A stretch of DNA of 64,000 bases from Drosophila pseudoobscura (Eukaryota; Arthropoda; Insecta; Diptera; Drosophilidae). Position 1 is the stretch's first letter, and the number at the start of each line of letters is the position of its first letter. Below, in pieces: positions 1-10,365 of this stretch. Position numbers and translations under genes: made by a program. The stretch lies in assembly GCF_009870125.1 (NCBI RefSeq), contig NC_046683.1:45275869-45339868 (forward strand). The letters run 5' to 3'. A model generated the notes under the pieces. It was not told the origin of the DNA. It was given only the letters and a program-made list of their open reading frames with translations, and ran no database searches.

Positions 1-46
1 ATGTATCATATTATGCGGGCAACAAATTCTCAGAGCATGAACATAC

Positions 47-326
47 TTTTTGCTTCTGCACAGTCCTTTAGAGCACCTTCAGTTTGGGCATTCTTCCGTT
101 TGGTTTGGCTCCGGTGGTAAAGAGTCCCGTAATCCTCTGGCAGCATGGAGAGTGCCTTGTTGTAATAGTACATGGCCATGTTCTCCCTTCGGCGGCGAGA
201 GTAGTACGAGCCCCAGTCCTTGTAGATGTCATGCTCTATTTCAGGACTCCAATCAATTTTCATCCATATTGGTATGGCATCTTCAATTCCTGCCGCCGGT
301 ATAGGACTCGGAACAATTGACGTCAT
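47..326 (-). CDS. TPR protein, first coding exon (gene runs off the left edge)
   Basis: This exon encodes 93 residues beginning MTSIVPSPIPAAG and containing a tetratricopeptide-like helix pair, with YYNKALSMLPEDYGTLYHRS followed by ALKDCAEAK. That is the usual TPR pattern of aromatic, small and Pro positions. The ATG is at 326-324 and the exon closes at a good donor, A|gtatgt, whose GT is at 46-45, in phase 1. The rest of the gene lies beyond position 1. By general resemblance it could belong to the TTC25/ODAD4 axonemal dynein-docking TPR family, but I cannot confirm this from one exon. A decayed second copy of the same gene lies at 2893-3785. The open exon and intact donor suggest this copy is functional, but only the start can be seen. 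Confidence 0.5.
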
Positions 327-469
327 TTTTTTGGTTTTATATTTTTTAAAAATTTATTTGTATTGTGTATTGTGTTTTTTAGTTAATTTGATGTGTGTGT
401 GGAATGAGTACTTATAACATAATGATGGAAATCAATTTGAAAATTTGCAAGTTTGAATTAAACGTAAAT

Positions 470-680
470 TTCAAGGGTCCCATGACCTATCCTGGGATAT
501 TTTATTTTTTGCTTTCTGATGTATAAAAATCTTTTGCAAGAGTGTTGGGGCAACAGCTCCTCCCAAACGGCTCGACAGATTTTTATGAAATTTGGTTTGT
601 ATATTTAGTGGGTATGCGAATAAGTTGTTAGCTATTTCTGACCTTCCTACCACCACCCACCATTTTATAATCGTGATTTC
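470..680. repeat. Probable interspersed-repeat fragment
   Basis: The stretch includes the phrase 'gctcctcccaaacggctcg' followed by AT-rich sequence. This style of sequence recurs in Drosophila intergenic repeat remnants. No coding frame or terminal repeats are visible. The call rests on pattern resemblance only. Confidence 0.3.
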
Positions 681-1599
681 AGTATTTTTCTATGAACAAT
701 ATCCCATACAAAATAAAAACCTAATCGAGTATGCTTTGATCTATTTGTGTGTGTATTGTTACGTGTTTTGTGACTGTAAAATCTTGGCATCCCGATGTCG
801 CAATTGCGAATTGCATTACGAAACCAACAACGAAAATTGCAAATGGCCAACAAGTACGTAGTGCACTTATGTATATCTGCTTCGTCTCGCATTCGAGTAT
901 TACCATGGTATGGAATATTCCGCTCATCCAAAAGTGCTGATTGGTGCTATGGACAAAGACCATTGTCATGCGCTCAAACTCAAACATGAGTCAGACGGTA
1001 TGTGTTGTCTCACCAGAACTCATCGGCCATCGGCAGGGATCCAGGTTCTAACCTTATGCAAATGTGCTAATATGGGCGGTGAGGATCTCAATCGAGTAGA
1101 TCCCGAACGCGCACTCGCCAATCTCATATATCGACAAGAGTCGGGCGCATATGAATATTGAATGAGCAAAATGAATTATTGAAATTCTTCAAATCAAAGA
1201 TGCATATTGTCTCCGAAATCAAGTGCAACAACTGGCGTCAGATGTTGGGTTGCAGAATGATACAAATCAAAGATTTAGATTTAGGCTTCGATTTGGGAAC
1301 CTCCAGTGGGCAAAACCATCGAGCCTGCTTCCATATGTTGGCTAAGAACGGACTCACACTGAATTGCTCTTCGAAATGAATATTGATGATGTTATTGGCA
1401 GAACAAGGCTGAGCAGGTCAGCTAGTAAATAACAATATTTTGAGAAGGTTCCTGCCATCGGCAGAACAGCGCACTCGTTAACTCGAAGATTTTAGAACTA
1501 TATTACTTTTGTGGTGGATTTGATATGTGTGTGTGTAACACTCAGAAGGAAGCGTTTCCGACCTTAGAAAGTACAAATATTCCTGATCAGCATCAATAT

Positions 1600-1770
1600 C
1601 CGAGTCGATACAGCCATGTCTGTCTGTCCATGCGTCCGTCTTGTTCGAATCCTACTTCGCAGAGACCATAACAGCTATATCAGCCACAAAATTTGGCAGA
1701 TTTCTGTGATATCATACATTATTTATTTCTACATTTTTTAACGCCGCCTGTACGAAAAGGTGGCTTCCAA
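1600..1770. repeat. Probable transposon scrap with GTCTGTC/GTCCGTC motif
   Basis: A 'gtctgtctgtccatgcgtccgtc' type run is followed by a sentence-like AT-rich segment, as in many old Drosophila element remnants. A related GACGGACGGAC run occurs near 17490. No ORF or inverted ends were found. Confidence 0.35.
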
Positions 1771-2209
1771 AATCATTGAAAATCAGGATATTTCGTATAG
1801 CCAGAAGGATCAAATCAATTTGCCAAAGTTATGAAACCCTTCCACGCGTTTACTCATTCTCTCTCTCTCTCTCTCTTCCTCTCACACTCTTTTTCGTGCA
1901 GTGTGTGCCTTTTGCGGATGGTGTTCGTGAGAGAAATGAAAGAGAGAGACAGATGTAGCGGAATACAAAACACTACCGGAGAAATGGTAACAGATAAAAT
2001 ATTTTGACCTATTTTAATCAAATAGGTCATTAGGTGGAAAGAGAACAAACAAATTGCAAGAATTAATATTAGAACAAAACTAGCGGTCGTGGTTTTTCTC
2101 ATTCTCTTTATGTTTTTTCTATCTCTCACAAGTGCTAACAAAATTGAGAAAAATCTCGGAGAGACATCCTCGTCACATTAACCAACAAATCAATTCGTTC
2201 GATTTACGA

Positions 2210-2420
2210 GCAGGGATACCAAAAGACAGAGAGAATGATAGAGCATGAGGCAGTCATCGGATCCGATACTAATTCCGGCACATAGGTTACATAAATCATA
2301 AGCTCACACTTATGACTGAGTACCGGGTATAAAAGTATAGCAGCGGCCTTTGCCGCGCCTCACAACATTCCCGCTCGTTTCGGCACTTTTTGGTTTGGTA
2401 TTTTCAACAAAAAGAGATTC
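2210..2420. repeat. Repeat fragment with promoter-like 'accgggtataaaag'
   Basis: The segment has a TATA-box-like core, 'gggtataaaagtatagcag', at about 2327-2345. It is followed by GC-rich sequence and a 'tcacaacattcccgctcg' stretch. A related but reversed phrase, 'gttatacccggaactaatac', is seen at about 35562. That recurrence argues for a dispersed element carrying its own promoter rather than a host gene promoter. Confidence 0.3.
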
Positions 2421-2892
2421 CAGTTGATCTTCAGTTCAAAGTTTGCAAGGTGTTCTTGGAGGGCTGACGCATACATAGTTTCCTCAACCGAACTTTCATC
2501 ACTTTCCGCTTCGATTTAAATCGGATCCCCTAATTCGGGGCTACAATGCTTAAAATAATGTCTTCATCCTTAAGAAACTGTGATGTAGTAGTAGCACTGT
2601 CATGTCCAATAGCACTTGAAGTTCTTTTATTTACTCTTAACCACAGCTAGTTTAAATTTTCATAAATGTTATTGAAGCATATAATAGCACATAATTTGAG
2701 TTTCCCTCTAAAAATTCGACGTACAAGATGCAGGTGTCCATATTTTTATTCGAACTATGTAGAAATTCGACTTTTGGAAGTTCGAGTTACGGAAGCAGAA
2801 TTGGACGTGATTTGTTCCCTAAACGCTGTTGCCATCCGTTTTAGTTCAAAATGTAGACAAAATGTAGAAAATTCAAGTTACAGTCGTTCGAG

Positions 2893-3785
2893 TTAGGGAA
2901 GCTCAGCTATTTTTAATGTAGGTAATGTATCCAATTGACTGCTTGCGAAAAAAGATGTGGAAGGAGGTTGTACGTTTCCGCGTTGTTTCTTTATATTAAA
3001 TTCTTTCTCGTTGCAGGCTATACAAACATACACAAAACGAGAAATCTGAGGAGAATCAAGATCGTCCATCATTTTTTGAGCCCTTATCAGTGCTTCCTTG
3101 GTCCGTTCAACCTTGTGGAGGGCTGCATTGGACTTAATAATGAGAAGAGTGCACAGAAAATTGCATATCAAGTTATTACAGTTCATACATATGGCTATCA
3201 TTACAATATAAGTAATGGAAGAAGCCTTATCTTCCAAGCCCTTTCTAGCTGGAAAGCAGTGTTCATCAAAGCGATTTGATTTCAGATGAGTGTAACCAAT
3301 TTGATGAAATAGATAGCATTTCATTAATGATGTCACCTCAGACATTTTTTCAATAAAACCACGTCAATCCATGACTTGTTCTGAACTTTATTTCGTGACA
3401 GCTTTTCATTCGCAGATATAAACAGTGTTAGCTCTTCTCCACAACAGTTTTTAATATTATCGTCAACCTGAAGCCATTAATGAATCAGAATCCTTGGGAA
3501 TTTGAGCGCTCATGCACATTGAAGATAAATCATACCACAATGAGACGTTGCTCAAATGCTTTAATCTTGTTTCCTTTGAATAGCCGGGTGTTATCGTGTA
3601 ATTCCGCCTTGCCATTTTCAAACTGATTTAGTTCATAGAGAGCATCACGAATCTCCAAGTTAATTGGAACGTAAACGGTAAACCAGTAAAGTATATATCA
3701 TATTATGCGGGCAAAAACATTCTCATAAACATCCTTTTTTATATTTTTTGTTGTGTGATAAATGAGTGCTTAGAAAATGCTTAGA
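2893..3785 (-). pseudogene. Decayed tandem copy of the TPR gene lacking exon 1
   Basis: Reading down the minus strand, the 5' flank at about 3735-3785 resembles the flank upstream of the intact ATG (340-415): both have ttttatatttttt, then a tgtgtg run and an aatgag(t/a)gctta-like tail. The exon 1 coding sequence is absent. The next intron start, 'tttgcccgcataatatgata', is shared almost exactly with positions 1-22. Then come protein-like stretches: EIRDALYELNQFENGKAELH, an intron, DDNIKNCCGEELTLF, a stop and frameshift near 3345, and GYTHLKSNRFDE...SNAALHKVERTKEAL. These are TPR-like. The deletion of the first exon, a frameshift and a lost acceptor make it a pseudogene. Confidence 0.55.
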
Positions 3786-5010
3786 AAATATATTAAATGC
3801 TACACTCTTTGTATATTCTAAGCGGCCACCACCGCCACCTGCCAATAGGACGACAGAAACGTGACACATGCACATTTGTACATACATATTTGTCCGCTTT
3901 ATATCAAGTTATGTAGAATTATAACTAACAGAATTAAAAGAGAGTTAGAAACTTCAGCTCTAATTGGCTTTTCAATGCCGCGTTCATTAAGAACTTTACA
4001 GTCTCTTTGAATCATCGGAACGATGTGATGTGACACACAGATGTGCACAGTTGTTGCTTTAGCAAAGAGCCAATTCTTTCCTAGGTATTCCTAATTCTCT
4101 CTTTTGCCGACGAAGCAAGCGTGCATCCACAAAGTTGGAGTATTAGGAAGGAGTTCATTGTGCGAGAGCTGCAATTATTTATGAATTTAGTTCTCAAATA
4201 AATCTGAAATCCACAAGCTCGTAACAGAAAGAGTCGGATTTTAACGCCTGCGCACTTAATTATCTCTAAAATTCGTGCCGTTTTAGTTGTCTTGTTGGTC
4301 AAGTTCTTTTAGTCCTCCTGATATGCCAGCAGTTATGTTGCACCTCTTGTGGGCTGTGCATCATGTGAGCAAACTGTTCAAATGAAGAATAACATGTACA
4401 TATATGTATATCTGATGGACTAATTACGAGGTTGTGACAGTGCAAAGCCTTAAGATTGTGGTTTTCTAAATACGCTTTTAAACATGTAAAGAAATAACTA
4501 TGATAAACCAAAGTATGGAAATGTGTGTGTATAAAATGAAGAATATAAATTTTTCGCAACAGCAATCTAGACCAGGTAGGACTTGACGTTTCTAGCCCAT
4601 CGTTTCGAAACCTGTTTGGAATATTTTTTGATATTTTTTGAAGTTAATATGTTAATTTTTTAAAGATTTGCTTGAGGTGGGATCCTTATTATATAGTTGT
4701 CTGACGGCTAACTAGTATATACTCTAGTTATCCGATTCAGTTCAGAATAATATTGGCTCCTCATACGACGATAGAGGTGCAAATTATTTTCGGGAATTCA
4801 AATCCCCAAACCATCGAGCCCTAAGATCTATTTTAAAGTTTCTCTCGGGGAAAAGTATCGGTTAGGACACATGTGTGTCATGAAGCGACAGATCCAGGAC
4901 ATACATATGCTCACGTTGAGAGCTAGTCTCAGCCAAACCGCACAGAAGGAGCGAAGCGTGAAAATATTTATGGTTTCATTAGGGTGCATTAGCCATGTGT
5001 TCATAATTAC
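3786..5010. other. No gene recognised
   Basis: The stretch is AT-rich, with short minus-strand ORFs (4081-4302 and 4299-4565) that show no domain, no codon regularity and no splice logic. I see nothing else here. Confidence 0.4.
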
Positions 5011-5229
5011 TCAACTTGTGCGCTGTTGCCTGTTACCTAAGTAATGGTTGCCGGTGTGCGGTTCTTCTTCGTATGCATAATCATGTGCAAATGTATGGCC
5101 ATCTAGGAACTCTCTTGCTAATCTTCTTACGGTGATTCCAGCTAAAACCCCTGTGGCAGAAGGTATAATCAGCAGTGCGAAAAGCAAAGCATACACATCA
5201 TCTGGCGCACTAAAACATTTAGTTGTCAT
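5011..5229 (-). CDS. Small hypothetical protein with one membrane segment
   Basis: A 72-residue ORF starts at the ATG at 5229-5227 (MTTKCFSAPDDVY). It has a hydrophobic stretch, ALLFALLIIPSATGVLAGITV, at residues 14-34. This is followed by a charged tail, RRLAREFLD, then an acidic/aromatic patch, YAYEEEPHTGNHYLG. The mix of a clean membrane segment and charged flanks looks protein-like. The frame stays open about 26 codons upstream of the ATG. A possible donor, TTAG|gtaaca, lies near the end (about 5035), so this could instead be one exon of a longer gene. It is divergent to CapaR, whose ATG is about 570 bp away. I do not recognise the family, and the ORF could be chance. Confidence 0.35.
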   Translation of the reverse strand: MTTKCFSAPDDVYALLFALLIIPSATGVLAGITVRRLAREFLDGHTFAHDYAYEEEPHTGNHYLGNRQQRTS

Positions 5230-5800
5230 AGGAACTATTGGTGTCTCGAAGAAAATATGAATAAATCGAACGATAGAGGTTGGACAGAGTTTTTAAAGCT
5301 TGAGTATGGACTAATTATAACTACGAAACGCTGTGTGATCATTTCCTCTTTTTAAATCTATTGTTTTTACTTAAATGCCCATTGTCTTCTAAATTATTTA
5401 CTTAAATTTTATTGTTTTTGACGTAAATATAAAATATTACTCATTCTGCGGCATGAACGCGACTTCATATCTTTTTAATTTAGAATAAACACATCTACAT
5501 TTATAACATCTATATAGTAGAACAGGCACACGCGTACATACATACGTAAAATGTATCTACAGATTAGCCAAAACCATGCCTTCTTATCTTTCTATCGCTT
5601 GACGGCGCACAGTAATCTGAAGGCACCTAAAAGATACAGTGGCAGTTTCATTACGATAACGAATAGGCGGATCGGATCTCTCTCTAAAAAATTCGCCATA
5701 TGTGCTTTTACCCTATTAAACTCATTTCAACAGCATCCGCTCTTGAATACGGTTAGGACAGAGTGAAAACCGAGAAAGCCGTGATTTAATTCCTAGCAAA

Positions 5801-8458
5801 ATGGATTGGGCAACGGAGTATCCGTTTCCGGAGGGCAACAGCAGTATGGTGTTCAATAAGAGTATTGACAATATAAACCAGATACTCGCGACCAGCTTTA
5901 ACATGGCTCCAGAACATGCCCTAGAAGCAGAGGAGTACGGCTGCTTCACCGCTAACTGCTCACCCTCTGAATACGTGGAGTTTGTTCTGGGTCCACAGAC
6001 GCTACCACTCTACAAGGCGATTTTGGTAAGTCCCTCCTACCTCCATTCGATTGATGACTTTTTTAGTGACACTTAAGTTTCTCTTGAAATGCAAACTAAC
6101 TAAAATGAGTTACTTTTCCTTTAATACAAAACTTCAGATTACCATTATATTCGGTGCTGTTTTTATAACCGGTGTCATAGGAAATCTTCTTGTGTGCATA
6201 GTGATAATACGGCATTCCACAATGCACACGGCGACTAATTACTACCTCTTCAGTCTCGCCGTTTCTGATCTGCTCTACTTACTCTTCGGTTAGTTGATTC
6301 CCGTAAAATATGCTATTTCTCCTTTCATAATCACCAATCATTTCGACTACCATCAATACATTCAGGACTACCCACTGAAATATTTCTGTACTGGCACCAG
6401 TATCCGTTTCTGTTTGGATTGACCTTCTGCAAGATACGAGCATTCATATCTGAGGCGTAAGTATAGTACATAGACTCATTATCCGGCTGGCAAAAGTTTG
6501 TTGCACAGTTCTAATGAGCACAGTCATAACCACAGGCCCATACATTTTACACGTTTCAGATGCACCTATGTGTCGGTGTTTACGATCGTTGCCTTTTCCA
6601 TGGAGCGCTTTTTGGCCATCTGCTATCCGTTGTACCTGTATGCAATGGTTGGCTTCAAGCGTGCCATGCGGATCATAACTGCGCTGTGGATTATAAGTTT
6701 TCTAAGCGCCATACCGTTTGGTTTACTCACTGACATTCAGTATCTCATTTATCCACTAGGTATGTGCAAATTCTGCATCTGGAGATCAGGTCTGATAATT
6801 GCTCTCAATTTACAGATAATGCACCCATAGCGGAGTCTGCTTTCTGTTCAATGTCTCCTGAGGTTCCGAATATCATACCCATATTCGAGCTATCGTTTTG
6901 TGTGTTCTTTGTGATTCCCATGATCATTATCATTTTGCTATACGGGCGCATGGGAGCCAAGATTCGCTCAAGAGCCACACTTAAATTGGGTGAGTACTAT
7001 ACGAAATATCGATACTGCTGTAAATCTGACACGAAACCTTTGGCTCTAGGTGTTCGCCATGGCACCATTAATCAAGAGGCAAGGAACTCGCAAAAGAAAA
7101 AAAAGACAGTCATACGAATGTTGGGTGAGATGTTATTGATTTTTAAAAATGTTATAAGTCACATACTAATACCGACAATTTCGATTCAAATAGCCGCTGT
7201 TGTCGTTACATTTTTTGTGTGCTGGTTTCCGTTTCACATTCAAAGACTTTGGTACTTGTACGCCAAGAATATCGAAAACTTTCAAGATATAAACGAATGG
7301 CTTTTTTCTATCGCTGGATTCGCATACTACGTCTCATGGTAAATAGGTCACAAATAATAAAGAGTTCATAAGCTAGTCCTATAATGACGGCACTTGTTCT
7401 TAGCACCATCAATCCAATCGTATACAGTGTGATGTCGCGTCGCTATCGGGTGGCATTCAAGGAATTACTCTGTGGCAAGCCTGTGGGAGCCTACTACAAC
7501 AGTGGATTCGCACGGGATTGCTCGAGCTTTCGAGAGCCCACAACGGCAACAACTAACAAAAGAGGCTACGACCGTGTCCAATCTGTAAGTACCAGTATTT
7601 AGACGATATTTCTGAGCCATACTGACGTATATACTCCGTAGAAGGGGAGATAGGGGGCTGATCTTCAACTAAAACACTAGATAGAGTCTATTGAGATTGA
7701 GTACTAAGAGTTTAAATATTCGCACACTCTTAAACTGAGCTGCTTTAGGCCTTCCAGTCCCATCCCTTTTTCGACCATTCGTTCCTTTGGCAGGAAGATC
7801 TCATAGAGTGCTGATCAGAATTGATTACCAATGCCAAATATTGGCTTAGATTGGATTAGAACTGATGACAACTAATTATAAAGATTACCCCAATGCCTTT
7901 TACATATATTTATACAATTAACTTATTTTTTAGGTTCACGTTCGATCTAGCCATTATGATAACGCTAACGAAACAGCTTCTATGTCTTCGAACAGAGTGC
8001 TAATCAAGAAAACATATAGCCTTCCTCTACCAAAGGTAAATATACAAACAAAAAACTTAAGTTTGATAACGTGCCTAATACGTTATCATTTTTTTCTGTG
8101 AACATTGTCTTTCTTTTTTATCTGTTTGCTTTCTTTTATCTCTTTTTTGGGTTTGTTGATCACTTTACGATTTATAATAATTCATAACTATAACCATAAA
8201 TGGTGGTATCTTTAGCAGTAAATTGAAACACTTTATGATATATCCCCTGCCAAAGGATTGATCGAATGTAGACTTTCTTTTTTGCCTGCAGAATCTTGTA
8301 TTTTAATGATCCTACTAACTGTTTGTGCACTTACTAATAATTTATATTTTCAGAATGCAGACTCCACCTTAATAAGCAGAACAGATATTGTGATTGTACT
8401 GGAAAATAGTGCAAGTGCCCGAACGGATGGCGAAGATTCAAAGGAAACTTGCATTTAA
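5801..8458 (+). CDS. CapaR: Capability (CAPA) peptide receptor, class A GPCR, 10 coding exons
   Basis: This is a G-protein-coupled receptor of the neuromedin-U/pyrokinin class. In flies it binds CAPA peptides on Malpighian tubule cells and raises calcium to drive fluid secretion. Coding exons are 5801-6025, 6138-6288, 6366-6456, 6560-6759, 6816-6989, 7050-7124, 7194-7338, 7404-7584, 7934-8035 and 8354-8458, all GT-AG. They total 1449 nt, or 482 residues. Visible marks are N-glycosylation sites NSS and NCS in the N-terminus, TM1 with GN at about 90-91, TM2 with LAVSD (D119), the TM3 Cys147, and ERF at 171-173 in the DRY position. ECL2 Cys233, CWFPFH in TM6 (315-320) and NPIVY in TM7 (357-361) complete the core. 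The tail ends ETCI. No frameshift is present. The family call comes from recall of the fly protein, with near-continuous agreement across TM3-TM7. Confidence 0.9.
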
Positions 8459-10365
8459 ACATGTAAGACTTTAAGATTACAATGGAAAATTCTGAGTTAC
8501 CTTCCAATTTAGTCTTTTAGATCTAACGAACTGGGAAAACAACCTTCACATGATTTCTACATGGATTATGCGCCAAATACTGGAAATCTTCTCAGTTATC
8601 GTTTGCACATAGGATCTCCCTCCTATGTAATTTTTTTCTATTAATAAGCAAATATATTAGGACATAAACGATCTTTTAGAATACATAATTTATTTAATTA
8701 TAGGGTAATTGATTTTACGATTACGATAATACTCTGACTGCACTTTATAAACCCAATGCACGCGCACTCCTTAATCATTTCTTATTCATAGGATAAGGAA
8801 TTAGGGATTAGGAATTTTTAAGGCAAATACCAATGTATATACAAACATAAATAGAATTCTAAAGCATAAATATAATAATTATTATTACAGACAGAATGAA
8901 AACGGAAACTTCCTAGTTACAAAACTCTCGTGAGTAGCGTAGAGAAAGACAAACATCGTGTGCTTACGATCGAGATGAACCTTTCGTTGGTTTTTAAGAT
9001 GCAGATAATTATAATATTTCAAAGACCGAAACTAACTGGCTTTTTATCAATGAGCACATTAACGATTTACAGTTTCTAAGATGTTTTGCATGACAATGAT
9101 AGAAACCAGCATTTCTTTATATCTTGTTCTCCTAAAAGAAACCAATGCCAAATTGCCAAACCAAAACGAAAGTTGTACCATTATAATCTATAATTATAGT
9201 TCATTTTCATTTTCATTATCTTACGCTTGAAGAATGCATAAATTATCGAAATTATAATAAAGGAAATGAATGATAAACTTTTCGACTCCGAAGTGAGTAC
9301 AAATATTCGCTGATTAGCTAAAACCTGTACTCGTTCGCTTTAATACAAATGAATAACCTTTGATATGTGTATGAATGCAGGTCTGTATGTTACTTTCTCC
9401 AACAAGACGAACAATTACCAAACAATGAATAATATTTACCGCATATTCATATACATATTACTGAAGCTCGGGTCTCATAGCACATAAGCATTACGTTCAA
9501 CAAATATACAAATGTACAATAACCTATTACTGCTAGAACCAAGTCCAAGCTAGAGTCTTGCTGGTTGGGTAGACACGTATCTCTATAAGTATGGCATTAT
9601 GATAGCCAAAGAGGCCCCATCCATACTTTTCAGTGCTCAATTTTCGCAGACGAGGGTATTAAGAGCTTCGGCTCCAACGGTTGCATTTCCTAATTGATTT
9701 TGCATCGACTCCACTGTGCCACACTTTCAAATGGAAGCATTTTTGTCTCAGTGTGCAAGCTGGCGACGAACAAGCCGCATTGCCCCAGTGGTAACGATGG
9801 CAAACAGGTTTGGAGCCACACATGGACTGGTTCAGAAATGTTCCACTTGTAAACTTAGTTGCCTCCGAGTCCGAGCCACAGCCAGCGACGACCGCGACAC
9901 CATCAAAGCCGAAGAAGAAAGTGAGATGATTGGATCGCAAGATTGGATTTATTGGCTTTTTTTTATTTTGTGATATTGTGATCGACTAGCGGTTCTTTAA
10001 ATAACGAACGGTTAACTAAGTATTGAGACCTAGGTTTAGGCAAAAGCTGCATCGCATCGCGCATTCGGCTTAGACGGCGGTGCTAAGATAACAAAGAAAG
10101 TGAGATCAACTTGTTTGGATAGAGCTAAAGATGCTTGTCCGAAAGTTTCCTGTCTGTTTCTGCTTCTGTGTGTGTGTGTGTTGTGTGTGCGTGTGTGTAT
10201 ACGAGTAAAATTTGAAAGAAATTCCGCTTTTTACTTTCGGAAAAGATCTCGAAGCAGCTGCGGAACTGAGAAATGTCAAATATCAATAGACCGTCGTGGA
10301 ATCAAGTCGCGTAGCAACGAACCAGCTCTGTTTTTTTTTGAGTAATTTCCCCCAAAGCCCCGAAA
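8459..10365. other. CapaR 3' UTR and spacer before the Kazal gene
   Basis: AT-rich sequence, probably CapaR 3' UTR, extends to about 9.3 kb. Beyond it I see short overlapping ORFs on both strands at 9659-9973 without a recognisable domain. A TG-rich run at about 10166-10200 lies upstream of the Kazal-gene ATG, where its promoter and 5' UTR should be. No TATA or initiator can be assigned with confidence. Confidence 0.4.
9256..9261 (+). terminator. Candidate poly(A) signal AATAAA downstream of CapaR
   Basis: An exact AATAAA lies about 800 bp after the CapaR stop in AT-rich sequence that fits a 3' UTR. It has not been tested against transcripts. Confidence 0.3.

Larger units (their letters stand above)
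420..2890. other. Repeat-rich spacer between the two TPR copies
   Basis: I see no convincing gene here. The stretch contains degraded pieces that look like interspersed repeats, listed separately at 470-680, 1600-1770 and 2210-2420. ORFs in it are short and have no recognisable domain. There is also a CT/GA-rich run near 1858-1950. Confidence 0.5.

Noticed and set aside
318..325. TGACGTCA overlapping the TPR start codon
   Set aside because: The palindrome is partly fixed by the ATGACGTCA coding start; a single 8-mer here has no supporting promoter context.
9659..9973. Cys-containing ORFs on both strands before the Kazal gene
   Set aside because: Neither strand shows a signal peptide, a known domain or splice sites; both open frames coexist by chance.
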